Shown: positions 53,280 to 61,779 of the stretch, in pieces
How positions within the stretch are numbered: the stretch's first letter is position 1
How the letters are laid out: every line of letters starts with the position of its first letter
From: Stappia sp. ES.058
GTDB lineage: Bacteria; Pseudomonadota; Alphaproteobacteria; Rhizobiales; Stappiaceae
Assembly: GCF_900105595.1 (NCBI RefSeq)
Contig: NZ_LT629784.1
Span: 1,984,001-2,048,000, forward strand
Length of the DNA stretch: 64,000 nucleotides
Direction: 5' to 3'
Notes under the pieces: model-generated
The model's input: only the letters and a program-made list of their open reading frames with translations
What the model was told of the DNA's origin: nothing
The model's database searches: none
Made by a program: the position numbers and the translations under genes

Positions 53280-54434
53280 ATGACCAAACTGAAGACATAC
53301 CTCGGGGGCGCTGCCCTTCTGGCCGGTGCGGCGATGTTCGCAACCACCGCAATGGCTGCCGACACCATCAAGATCGGCGCGTCGCTCGCCGTCACGGGAC
53401 CGGCATCGTTTCTGGGCGATCCGGAAGCCAAGACGCTGGAACTCTATGTCGACAGGATCAACCAGGACGGCGGCGTCAACGGCAAGCAGCTGGAGCTGAT
53501 CGTCTATGACGACGGCGGCAACGCCAGCAAGGCGCGCACCTTCGCGACCCGCCTCGTGGAAGACGACGGCATCGTCGCCATGGTCGGCGGCTCCACCACC
53601 GGCGCCACGATGGCAATGGTTCCGGTGTTCGAGGATGCGGGCATTCCCTTCATCTCGCTCGCCGGCGCGGTGGTCATCATCGATCCGGTCAAGGAGTTCG
53701 TCTTCAAGACCCCGCACACCGACCGCATGGCCTGCGAGAAGGTCTTCACCGACATGAAGGCACGCGGCATCGCCAGGATCGGCATGATCTCCGGCACCGG
53801 CGGCTTCGGCAAGTCGATGCGCGGCCAGTGCCTCGACGTGGTCGGAAACTACGGCATCGAGATCGTCGCGGACGAGACCTACGGGCCGAAGGATTCCGAC
53901 ATGACGCCGCAGCTGACCAACATCAAGTCGGCGGAAGGGCTGCAGGCCGTGATCAACCCGGGCTTCGGTCAGGGTCCGGCCATCGTCACCCGCAATTACC
54001 GTCAGCTCGGCTTCGACGTGCCGCTCTACCAGAGCCACGGTGTCGCCTCCAAGTCGTTCATCGACCTCGCCGGCGATGCGGCGGAAGGCGTGCGCCTGCC
54101 GGCCTCCGCGCTGCTGGTTGCGGAAAAGCTGCCCGACAGCGACCCGCAGAAGTCCGTCGTCACCGGCTACAAGAGCGCCTATGAGGACGCGACCGGCCAG
54201 CCGGTGTCGACATTCGGCGGTCACGCCTATGACGGGCTGATGATCCTGGTCGAGGCGATGAAGCGCGCAGGCTCCGAAGATCCCGCCGCCGTCCGCGACG
54301 AGATCGAGAAGACGAGCGGATTCATGGGCACCGCCGGCGTCGTCAACATGTCGGCCGACGATCACCTCGGTCTCGACCTGACGGCCTTCCGCATGCTCGA
54401 AATCAGGGACGGCGACTGGGCCCTGGTCGAGTAA
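53280..54434 (+). CDS. ABC transporter substrate-binding protein, HAAT type
   Basis: 384 residues; ATG at 53280 with GGGAGGAAATC immediately upstream. Sec signal (cleavage after TAMA, about residue 26), mature start DTIKIGASLAVTGPASFLGDP of type I periplasmic binding proteins. With the four downstream genes it forms a complete HAAT transporter. Its place inside the paa locus suggests aromatic acids or phenylacetate-type ligands. Confidence 0.9.
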   Translation: MTKLKTYLGGAALLAGAAMFATTAMAADTIKIGASLAVTGPASFLGDPEAKTLELYVDRINQDGGVNGKQLELIVYDDGGNASKARTFATRLVEDDGIVAMVGGSTTGATMAMVPVFEDAGIPFISLAGAVVIIDPVKEFVFKTPHTDRMACEKVFTDMKARGIARIGMISGTGGFGKSMRGQCLDVVGNYGIEIVADETYGPKDSDMTPQLTNIKSAEGLQAVINPGFGQGPAIVTRNYRQLGFDVPLYQSHGVASKSFIDLAGDAAEGVRLPASALLVAEKLPDSDPQKSVVTGYKSAYEDATGQPVSTFGGHAYDGLMILVEAMKRAGSEDPAAVRDEIEKTSGFMGTAGVVNMSADDHLGLDLTAFRMLEIRDGDWALVE

Positions 54435-54452
54435 AGCCGGCACCCGCACTTC

Positions 54453-54478
54453 CCCGCCGCGCGCCACAGCGCGGCGGG
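54453..54478 (+). promoter_or_regulatory. Hairpin after binding-protein gene
   Basis: CCCGCCGCGC / GCGCGGCGGG, perfect 10-bp stem with a 6-base loop, 18 bases after the binding-protein stop and before the permease. Probably limits 3' decay or read-through. Confidence 0.55.
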
Positions 54479-54540
54479 CCTTCACCCGCATCGAGCCGGC
54501 GCATCCCGCGTACGGCCCCCTGACGTGGCGGCGGAGATCC

Positions 54541-55413
54541 ATGCCCGAATTCCTGCAATTCAGTGTATCCGGCCTGACGGTCGGCGCGGTCTACGCGCTG
54601 GTCGCGCTCGGCTTCACCATCATCTACAACGCCTCCGACGTGGTGAATTTCGCGCAAGGCGAATTCGTCATGATCGGCGGCATGGCGACCGTGTTCCTGA
54701 CCGCCGCCGGCATCCCGCTTCCCGTGGCAGCCCTGATCGCCATCGCCGCCGCCATGGCGGTCGGGCTGGCGCTGCACCGGTTTGCGATCGAGCCGGCGCG
54801 CGGCGCCTCGCCGGTCACCTTGATCATCATCACCATCGGCGCATCGATCTTTCTGCGCGGCCTCGCCCAGGTGGTCTTCGACAAGCAGTTCCACTCGCTG
54901 CCGTCGTTTTCCGGCGACACGCCGATCCGCTTCGGCGGCGCCGCGATCCTGCCGCAAAGCTTCTGGGTGCTGGCCGGGGCCGGCATCATCGTGCTGGCGC
55001 TCTGGGCCTTCTTCAACCGCACGCTTCTGGGCAAGGCGGTGCTCGCCACCGCAGCCAACCGCCTGGCGGCGAGGCTCGTCGGCATCAACACCTCCTTCGT
55101 CGTCGGCTTCTCCTTCGTGGTCTCCGCCGCCATCGGCGCGATCGCCGGCATTCTGGTCACGCCGATCACGCTGACGAGCTACGACATCGGCACATTGCTG
55201 GCGCTGAAGGGCTTCGCCGCCGCGATGCTGGGCGGCATGGGCAATCCGCTTGGCGCCATCGTCGGCGGGCTGACGGTCGGCCTGCTCGAGGCCTTTGGCG
55301 CGGGCTATCTCTCCTCCACCTACAAGGACGCCATCGCCTTCATCGTCATCTTGGGCGTACTCTTCGTCATGCCCGGCGGCCTGTTCGGTCGCGCCAGCGT
55401 GGAGCGCGTGTGA
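54541..55413 (+). CDS. Branched-chain-type ABC permease (LivH-like)
   Basis: 290 residues, eight or so helices. VGAVYALVALGFTIIYNASDVVNFAQGEFVMIG (helices 1-2, split) is the LivH signature. Inner membrane, pairs with the LivM-like protein. Confidence 0.9.
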   Translation: MPEFLQFSVSGLTVGAVYALVALGFTIIYNASDVVNFAQGEFVMIGGMATVFLTAAGIPLPVAALIAIAAAMAVGLALHRFAIEPARGASPVTLIIITIGASIFLRGLAQVVFDKQFHSLPSFSGDTPIRFGGAAILPQSFWVLAGAGIIVLALWAFFNRTLLGKAVLATAANRLAARLVGINTSFVVGFSFVVSAAIGAIAGILVTPITLTSYDIGTLLALKGFAAAMLGGMGNPLGAIVGGLTVGLLEAFGAGYLSSTYKDAIAFIVILGVLFVMPGGLFGRASVERV

Positions 55414-55415
55414 CC

Positions 55416-56360
55416 ATGCCCGCCCTCTTCTCCCACCGTCTCGCGGTGCCGCTCGCCATCGCCGTCCTCGTCGTGGCGCTCTCCTTCGCGCTGCCCTCGA
55501 ACTTCTACCTGCGGGTCGCAGCACTCGTGTGGATCTCCGCGCTCGCGGTGATCGGGCTGAACCTCCTGATGGGCTATGCCGGCCAGGTCAGCCTCGGCCA
55601 TGCCGGTTTCTTCGGCCTCGGCGCCTATGCGGTCGCCGTGCTTCCCGCGCAATTCGGACTGCATCCGCTCCTCGCCGCCCTTGCCGGCGCGGTGGTCTGC
55701 GGGCTGATCGCCTTTGCCGTCGGACGGCCGATCCTGAAACTCAAGGGCCATTATCTCGCCGTCGCGACGCTCGGCTTCGGCATTCTCATCGCCATGGCGA
55801 TCTCCAACGAATCCTGGCTGACCGGCGGTCCCGACGGCATGCCGGTCAACCGCATGACGCTGTTCGGCTGGCGCGCGCGCGGCGCGGAGACCTGGTACTG
55901 GATCACCGGCGGGCTTCTCGTCGTCGGAGCATGGATCGCGGTCAACCTGGTGGCAAGCCCCACGGGCCGCGCGCTCAGGGCCTTGCACGATTCGGAAGTC
56001 GCCGCCCGCGTCGCCGGCATCGATGTCGCCCGCTACAAGGTCCGCGTCTTCGTCATTTCCGCCGTCTACGCCTCCGTCGCCGGATCGGCGCTGGCGCTGG
56101 TCAACGGCTTCGTCACCCCGGAAACGGCCAACTTCCTGCATTCCATCGAGCTGGTGACCATGGTGGTCGTCGGCGGAATGGGCTCGATCCTCGGATCGGT
56201 GGCGGGTGCTGCGATCCTCGTCGTGCTGCCGCAGCTCCTCACCACTTTCCACGAATACGAGCACATGCTGCTCGGCCTGATGATGATGGTGATCATGATT
56301 GTGCTCAGAAGCGGCATTGTTCCAAGCCTCGCCGCGCTTTTCCAGCGGAGGCGCAAATGA
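55416..56360 (+). CDS. Branched-chain-type ABC permease (LivM-like)
   Basis: 314 residues from the ATG at 55416, two bases after the preceding stop; the frame stays open far upstream but only as a shadow of the LivH-like gene. GQVSLGHAGFFGLGAY and the coupling-loop ALHDSEVAARVAGIDVARYK are typical of LivM. Stop overlaps the next start. Confidence 0.9.
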   Translation: MPALFSHRLAVPLAIAVLVVALSFALPSNFYLRVAALVWISALAVIGLNLLMGYAGQVSLGHAGFFGLGAYAVAVLPAQFGLHPLLAALAGAVVCGLIAFAVGRPILKLKGHYLAVATLGFGILIAMAISNESWLTGGPDGMPVNRMTLFGWRARGAETWYWITGGLLVVGAWIAVNLVASPTGRALRALHDSEVAARVAGIDVARYKVRVFVISAVYASVAGSALALVNGFVTPETANFLHSIELVTMVVVGGMGSILGSVAGAAILVVLPQLLTTFHEYEHMLLGLMMMVIMIVLRSGIVPSLAALFQRRRK

Positions 56361-57145
56361 GCATCCTTTCGGTCCAGGACATCGGCATCGCCTTCGGCGG
56401 CGTGCGCGCCGTCGACAATGTCTCCTTTTCCGCCGAGACGGGGCAGGTGTTTTCCATCATCGGCCCCAACGGCGCGGGCAAGACCACGCTGTTCAATCTG
56501 GTCTCCGGCGTCTACCAGCCCAAGACCGGCCAGGTGCGCCTCGACGGCGCGGAGGTCACCGCGCTGGAGCCGAACCGTCTCGCCGAGCGCGGGTTGTCGC
56601 GCACCTTCCAGAACCTGCAGGTGTTCTTTCGCATGACGGCGCGCGAGAACGTCATGGTCGGCCGTCACCTCAAGGAGAAACGCGGCCTGCTCGCCCATCT
56701 CCTCGCACTCCCCTCCACGCTTCGCCAGAACCGGGAAAGCGCGCAGATCGCGGACACCCTGCTGGCGCGCGTCGGACTGGCGGATTACGCCGACACGCCG
56801 GCCGCCTCCATGCCCTATGGCGCCTTGAAGCGTCTGGAAATCGCCCGCGCGCTCGCAGCCGACCCCAAGGTGCTCCTGCTCGACGAACCGGCCGCCGGCT
56901 GCAATGCGGTGGAAACGGAAGAGATCGAACGGCTGATCCGCTCCATCGCCGACGACGGCGTCGCGGTGGTGCTTGTGGAACACGACATGAAGCTCGTCAT
57001 GCGCATTTCCGACAAGGTGCTGGTGCTCGACCAGGGCCGCGTGCTGGCGGAAGGCCCCGGCGCGGAGATCCGCTCCAACCCCAAGGTGATCGAGGCCTAT
57101 CTGGGAACCCATGGAACGCGGGAGGCGAACCTTGCTCTCGACTGA
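56357..57145 (+). CDS. ABC ATPase, LivG-like
   Basis: 262 residues. Walker A GPNGAGKTT, LivG-style signature replacement PYGALKRLEIARAL, Walker B VLLLDEPAAGCNAVE and LVEHDM are present. Overlaps the permease stop by ATGA. Confidence 0.9.
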   Translation: MSILSVQDIGIAFGGVRAVDNVSFSAETGQVFSIIGPNGAGKTTLFNLVSGVYQPKTGQVRLDGAEVTALEPNRLAERGLSRTFQNLQVFFRMTARENVMVGRHLKEKRGLLAHLLALPSTLRQNRESAQIADTLLARVGLADYADTPAASMPYGALKRLEIARALAADPKVLLLDEPAAGCNAVETEEIERLIRSIADDGVAVVLVEHDMKLVMRISDKVLVLDQGRVLAEGPGAEIRSNPKVIEAYLGTHGTREANLALD

Positions 57146-57857
57146 AGCCCCCCTCCTGTCCGTCGCGGATCTCACCTCAGCCTACGGCCGCATCGAGGCG
57201 CTGCACGGCTTGTCGCTGCACGTCGGCGCGCGCGAGATCGTCGCGCTCGTCGGCGGAAACGGCGCGGGCAAGACCACCCTCCTGCGCGCGCTCTCCGGCG
57301 TCCAGCCGGTCACCGGCGGACGCGTGTCCTTCGAAGGCGCCGACATCACGCGGGCCAGCCCGCATGCGCGCGTGCGTGCCGGCATTGCTCAGGTTCCGGA
57401 GGGCCGGCAGATCTTCACGCCGCTCGCGATCGAGGACAACTTGCGCCTCGGCGCCTACCTGCGCAAGGACAAGGAGATCGTGGACGATCTGGAGCGGGTC
57501 TACGCTCTGTTCCCGGTCCTGAAGGAACGCCGGCGCAATCCGGCCGGCGGATTGTCGGGCGGACAGCAGCAGATGCTCGCCATCGGCCGCGCACTGATGA
57601 GCCGGCCGAAGCTCCTGCTTCTCGACGAACCGTCCATGGGGCTTGCGCCGGTGCTGGTCGATCAGGTGTTCGAGATCATCGCGCGGCTGCGCGACACCGA
57701 CGACGTCACGATCTTCCTGGTGGAGCAGAACGCCTTTGCAGCGCTTTCCATCGCCGACCGGGGCTATGTCATCGAGACCGGCGAGATCGCGATGAGCGGC
57801 CCGGGCAAGGAGCTTCTCACCGACGACCGGGTGCGCGAGGCCTATCTCGGCGTGTGA
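57132..57857 (+). CDS. ABC ATPase, LivF-like
   Basis: About 241 residues from a TTG at 57132, chosen because GGGAGG lies six to seven bases upstream; an ATG at 57111 would add seven residues. Walker A GGNGAGKTT, signature LSGGQQQMLAIGR, Walker B LLLLDEPSMGLAP and VEQNAFAA complete. Its 3' end overlaps the convergent GGDEF gene by 16 bases. Confidence 0.88.
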   Translation: MLSTEAPLLSVADLTSAYGRIEALHGLSLHVGAREIVALVGGNGAGKTTLLRALSGVQPVTGGRVSFEGADITRASPHARVRAGIAQVPEGRQIFTPLAIEDNLRLGAYLRKDKEIVDDLERVYALFPVLKERRRNPAGGLSGGQQQMLAIGRALMSRPKLLLLDEPSMGLAPVLVDQVFEIIARLRDTDDVTIFLVEQNAFAALSIADRGYVIETGEIAMSGPGKELLTDDRVREAYLGV

Positions 57858-59356
57858 GGCGCGACCCGCGCCGCGATCCGTTCACCGGGATCCGCATGCT
57901 CACGGTCCTGCCCGTCCGCCCCCGGATCATCGGAGAGACAGGCGCGTCCGCGCCCGTCTTCCTTGGCGCGGTAAAGCGCCTCGTCGGCGCTGCGAATGAT
58001 CGACTTGGCCGTCTTCGCATCCTCCGGCCACCAGGCCACTCCGATGCTGGCACCCACGGCCGTGCGACCGCCCTCGATGGGAATTTCGGCGCAGATTCTT
58101 TCGACGATCCCGTCGCACAATAACCGCACGGCATCGCGCCCCAGCCCCTCGTGCAGCAGGACGATGAACTCGTCGCCGCCGACACGTGCCGCGATCCCCC
58201 GCCCCTTGACGGTGGCGAGGATCCGCGAAGCCACCGTACGCAGCACCGTGTCGCCAGCGCTGTGGCCGAAGGTGTCGTTCACCGCCTTGAAGCGGTCGAG
58301 ATCGATGCACAGCACCGCGCAGCGGTCCTGCTCGCCCCGGCTCAGGATCTCTTCCAGCACCCGGTCGAAATAGAGCCGGTTGGGCAATCCGGTCAGGGCG
58401 TCGTGATGCGCCAGAAACCGGTTGCGCGCCTCGCTCTTCTGCATACGGCGCAGGGCGCGACCATAAAGGAGCGCCACCGCGCCAAGCGCCAGCATCGCCA
58501 AAGCGACCACACCGGCAAGCACCGGCAAAGCCTGGGCCCAGACAACCGTCGACGGCCGCCCGGGCGTCCAGATGGCGTAAAGCGCATTTGCGTCCTCTTC
58601 CCGGCTCATGCGCAGGGATCCTGCCCCGGCCGGCACTTCCCTCGCCGGCACCACGGCGACATCCTGAATGCCGAGCTTTTTTCCGGCCTCCGCGATCATG
58701 GCGGGCGTCAGCGGCTTCAGCGTCAGCAGCACATTGGGAAGGCCTTCCGGCAGCGTTTCCTCATCGTCGGGAACGATGGCCTGTGCGACGATCATGTTGA
58801 CCTCGCCATCGATCAGCCGGAAATCGGAGACATAGATCGGTGTCTTCGAACGCACCGGATGCCCGAGAATGGTGTACCTCTCGCCATGCGGCAGCCGTTT
58901 GGCCATATAGGCGTCCCGGGCATCGGCGATCAGGTCGAAGGCAAGATCGACGTGTCTCTGCGCTTCCGTGACCGTGCGGATGTCGTCCTCGAACACCATC
59001 ACGCGCGGCACGTCATCGGGTCCGATCACGATGGTCGTCTGGATGCCGAAATCGTCCCACAGCCAGTCGGCCATCTCCTCGCGGACGAACTCCCAGTCTA
59101 TCCGGGAGATGAGCGCGCGCACCGCTTCGTCCCAATGGGAGATCTGCGACTGGTCGCGGGCGAGAATCTCGATCTGGCGGGATACCTCGTTGCGCACCAG
59201 GTTCCGCTCGTCACCGGCGCGCACCTCGTCGGCGATGCCGCCGGCGCGCGTCAGCACATGCGCGTTCGATACGGCAAAAGCGATCACCACCGCCGCGCAG
59301 ATCAGATAGATCCCCACGGCGATGTTGCTCTCCCGCATTTTCATCCAGCGCGCCAT
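57842..59356 (-). CDS. Diguanylate cyclase, CHASE4-GGDEF
   Basis: 504 residues from the ATG at 59356 with AAGGGA upstream; an ATG at 59389 lacks a ribosome site. N-terminal helix, a periplasmic CHASE4-like sensor of about 220 residues (DQSQISHWDEAVRAL, DFGIQTTIVIGPDDVP), a second helix near residues 285-305, then a GGDEF domain with HDALTGLPNRLYFDRVL and intact RVGGDEFIVLL. The product-inhibition I-site RxxD is absent (KGRG instead). Should make cyclic di-GMP in response to an external signal. Nothing in sequence ties it to phenylacetate. Confidence 0.92.
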   Translation of the reverse strand: MARWMKMRESNIAVGIYLICAAVVIAFAVSNAHVLTRAGGIADEVRAGDERNLVRNEVSRQIEILARDQSQISHWDEAVRALISRIDWEFVREEMADWLWDDFGIQTTIVIGPDDVPRVMVFEDDIRTVTEAQRHVDLAFDLIADARDAYMAKRLPHGERYTILGHPVRSKTPIYVSDFRLIDGEVNMIVAQAIVPDDEETLPEGLPNVLLTLKPLTPAMIAEAGKKLGIQDVAVVPAREVPAGAGSLRMSREEDANALYAIWTPGRPSTVVWAQALPVLAGVVALAMLALGAVALLYGRALRRMQKSEARNRFLAHHDALTGLPNRLYFDRVLEEILSRGEQDRCAVLCIDLDRFKAVNDTFGHSAGDTVLRTVASRILATVKGRGIAARVGGDEFIVLLHEGLGRDAVRLLCDGIVERICAEIPIEGGRTAVGASIGVAWWPEDAKTAKSIIRSADEALYRAKEDGRGRACLSDDPGADGQDREHADPGERIAARVAPHTPR

Positions 59357-59491
59357 CGAACATCCCTTTTCGTTGTTGGCCAGTACCATGGCGGACAGTG
59401 TTGAATCTTCAACTAAACGACATGGTTCCCGCGTCGTTAACGCGGGATGGCGGGAGACAGCAGCATGGCGCGCGGAAAACCCTTGTCCACC

Positions 59492-59565
59492 CCGGCGCGC
59501 CCTCGCCTTCGCTTTCGGAAACGATTGGTTTCCGGATCGGGTCCGGGACGACGACGGAGTGGGGC
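59492..59565. repeat. REP-like repeat copy, left of alanine-repeat gene
   Basis: About 74 bases, close to identical with 61480-61555 and in the same orientation; both contain TTTCGGAAACGATTGG followed by a (T)CCGG-x7-CCGGGA hairpin. A member of a dispersed palindromic repeat family. Confidence 0.75.
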
Positions 59566-59592
59566 ATAGTGCACTAGGCGACGCGAGGAGGA

Positions 59593-61311
59593 TCAGTCGT
59601 CGTTATCGCTGTCGTCGTCGGGCGGATCGGCGTCCGGGTCGTCGTCTTCCGGCTCGCGTTCGAGAATGCGTTCGATCTGCTCGCGCAGCTTCTCGTAGCT
59701 CGGCAGAAGGTCTTCCAACTCACGAACACCCGGAAGCATGGTGCGCAGGACCGTGCGCGTGGCCCACCGGATCGGCTTGCGCACCAGACCGTCGAGCGCT
59801 TCCTTCTTGAGTTCGGCCTTGGCGATATCGACCGTCTCGCGCTGAATGTCGCGCAAGGTCCTGGTCGACGCCTTGGCGAGATTGCGGTCGACTTGCGCCT
59901 GATCGGCGGCGAGGTTCGCCTGGGTTTCCGGGTCGCTCTCCTCGGTCGTCGCTTCGGAAAGCTCGGCGAGCTTCTGACGGGCCTCCTCGGTGAGCGCGTC
60001 GGGCCGGGCCTCAAGCGTTTTGGTCATGCGGTCGAGCGCCGCGACCACCCGGTCCTGATTGCGGGCGGTGATTTCGTTTCGCAGCCGGTCGCGCTCGATT
60101 TTGGTGATCTCGGGGTAGCAGGCCTTCAACTCGGCCAGCGCCTCGACCGCCTCGTTCAGCGGATCGTCCAGTTCGGCGAGCCCGGTGCCGCCCTCGCGCA
60201 TCAGCTCCGAAACGCGCGTAAGGAACCGGCGACTTGAATGAAGCAGCGCGCCGCCCTGCTTGCCGTCCGCGCTTTCCAGAAACGCGATGAGTTTGCGAAG
60301 AGGCCGCTCAAGCCGTTCCGGGAAATCGTGGTTGCGCTGCGCATCACATGCCTTTTCGTCTTCTTCCAGCGCCTCCCGCAGAAGCCCGATCAACCCGTCG
60401 TGCAGCGCGTCCCGCGTCGCCTCGGGAACCGAAAGCTCCGACGTGACATGGGCAACGTCCATGGCGGTCTCGCCTGGGACAAAATGCAGAACGCCGGGGC
60501 CCTGAACCAAGGCTTCGTCGGAAAGCGTACCGTTGTCGGTATCCGATTGGTCGGCTGCTTCCTCCGGTTCGCTCGCCGGGCTGCGCTTCGCCCGAAACTC
60601 GTCCCGGATGCGTACGAGTTCCGCGTTGACAGCCTTCGCACCCTTGTCCCAGAGCGCCTCCGGCAGATTGGCCCGCGCGATATCAAACTCCAGGTCCGCC
60701 GGTCGCCCGGCGAGACGGTCGTCGTACCAGTCCGTCCAGACCGACCAGTTGGGATCGAGGGCAAGAAGGCCCTTTCGCAGCTCTCTCCAATTGCCCGCAA
60801 GGTCTTCCGGAATGTTCCCCGGCCACAGCTGGCGCCGCGCCAGATCCAGCGCCGGCACGCCGGTCTCGATCGCCTCGCGATCCGACTTTAGAGCGGCGGC
60901 GGCGGCGTCGGCGGCGTCGGCGGCGAAGGCGGCGGCGGAGGCGTAGGCGGCGGCGTAGGCGGCGGCGTCGGCGGAGGCGTAGGCGTCGGCGGCGGCGGCG
61001 TCGGCGGCGGCGAAGGCGGCGGCGGAGGCGTAGGGGGCGGCGGCGTCGGCGGCGGCGCGGGCGGCGTCAGCGGCGGCGGCGCGATTCACTCTGGCGTGGT
61101 TCCTGTCATCAACAAACAACCACGCCAGAGTGGTAGCACGCAACAGCGGCAGAAAAAGGGTGTCGACGGTTTTCTCCGAGGCCGCCTTACCCCGTCCGAC
61201 TATGGGAAGCACCCGCAAGGCCGCCCGCGACGCCAGCGCCACGGCAACCTCGGGCGGATGGCCCTTGAGCCACTGTTGAAATTCCTCGCGGTCGAAATCC
61301 TTGTCGGCCAA
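59593..61311 (-). CDS. Uncharacterised protein with alanine-rich repeat tract
   Basis: About 572 residues if it starts at the TTG 61311 (GAGG upstream; MADKDFDREEFQQWL). The frame is open to 61476 but those codons lie in REP-like DNA. Sequence in order: a conserved-looking start (FDREEFQQWLKGHPPEVAVA), a roughly 60-residue Ala-rich tract (AAxAAA with Asp, Tyr, Phe, Ser; about residues 80-140), a middle domain (WTDWYDDRLAGRP, FVPGETAMDVAHV), long predicted helices and coiled coil (about 400-520) and a very acidic tail of Asp/Glu/Pro. No signal, membrane helix or catalytic motif that I recognise. Ala-rich segments of this kind occur in some immunity and conflict proteins, but I cannot assign a function. 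Confidence 0.65.
   Translation of the reverse strand: MADKDFDREEFQQWLKGHPPEVAVALASRAALRVLPIVGRGKAASEKTVDTLFLPLLRATTLAWLFVDDRNHARVNRAAAADAARAAADAAAPYASAAAFAAADAAAADAYASADAAAYAAAYASAAAFAADAADAAAAALKSDREAIETGVPALDLARRQLWPGNIPEDLAGNWRELRKGLLALDPNWSVWTDWYDDRLAGRPADLEFDIARANLPEALWDKGAKAVNAELVRIRDEFRAKRSPASEPEEAADQSDTDNGTLSDEALVQGPGVLHFVPGETAMDVAHVTSELSVPEATRDALHDGLIGLLREALEEDEKACDAQRNHDFPERLERPLRKLIAFLESADGKQGGALLHSSRRFLTRVSELMREGGTGLAELDDPLNEAVEALAELKACYPEITKIERDRLRNEITARNQDRVVAALDRMTKTLEARPDALTEEARQKLAELSEATTEESDPETQANLAADQAQVDRNLAKASTRTLRDIQRETVDIAKAELKKEALDGLVRKPIRWATRTVLRTMLPGVRELEDLLPSYEKLREQIERILEREPEDDDPDADPPDDDSDNDD
60893..61083 (-). repeat. GCN-codon tandem tract coding alanine repeats
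   Basis: On the plus strand this reads as runs of GGC/GCG triplets with regular variants. The segment GCGAAGGCGGCGGCGGAGGC occurs twice, coding the recurring YASAAAFAA. Such tracts change length easily by slippage. Confidence 0.8.
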
Positions 61312-61779
61312 TGCGCGCGCCTCGATTGAAAACGGGCCAAGTTTCGCGTGTTCGGATCGGTCGCGCAAGGGGGCTGTCGATGGAGGCCACTTCCCCCTCT
61401 CAGGCGTCACCCCGGCCGCCGAGCCGGGGTCCATTGGCACCCGTATCGGCGGCGGCTGTCCCCGCGCCTGCGGCAAACGCCGGCGCGCCCTCGCCGTCGC
61501 TTTCGGAAACGATTGGATCCCGGATCAGGTCCGGGATGACGGCGGAGGATGGGGCTGCGTCCGGGATGTTGACGCGGGGTGCTGAGCTCGCGTCCTTCCG
61601 CTCGTCATACCGGGCAAGGCGACGCCGCGACCCGGTATCGGGGAGCCAGGGCCCGTCCGTCATAGAGATCTGCAAGACTGTGCCTCTCCGATCCCGGCTC
61701 TCATTGCATTCGGCCGGGATGACGCCGGGGTCGGCTTCCGGGACGACGCTGTGGCCGGGTTGCGGTGCCGCCCCGCCCC
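61312..61779. repeat. REP-like palindromic repeat region between paaE and alanine-repeat gene
   Basis: No gene. Four hairpins of one GTCATCCCGG-type family: 61409-61430 (ACCCCGGC/GCCGGGGT), 61517-61537 (ATCCCGG/CCGGGAT, inside the copy 61480-61555), 61607-61638 (ATACCGGG/CCCGGTAT) and 61691-61720 (ATCCCGGC/GCCGGGAT). They follow paaE and may end or protect its message. Confidence 0.75.

Noticed and set aside
54525..55415. Upstream extension of the LivM-like reading frame
   Set aside because: The extension is Arg-rich and overlaps the LivH-like gene entirely; the ATG at 55416 matches the family start.
60893..61083. CRISPR-like or minisatellite array
   Set aside because: Periodicity is in codon triplets in frame with a long gene; no regular spacers.
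59492..61555. Composite transposon or integron cassette bounded by the two long repeats
   Set aside because: No transposase or integrase, and the repeats belong to a dispersed REP-like family with further copies between 61409 and 61720, so they are not specific ends.
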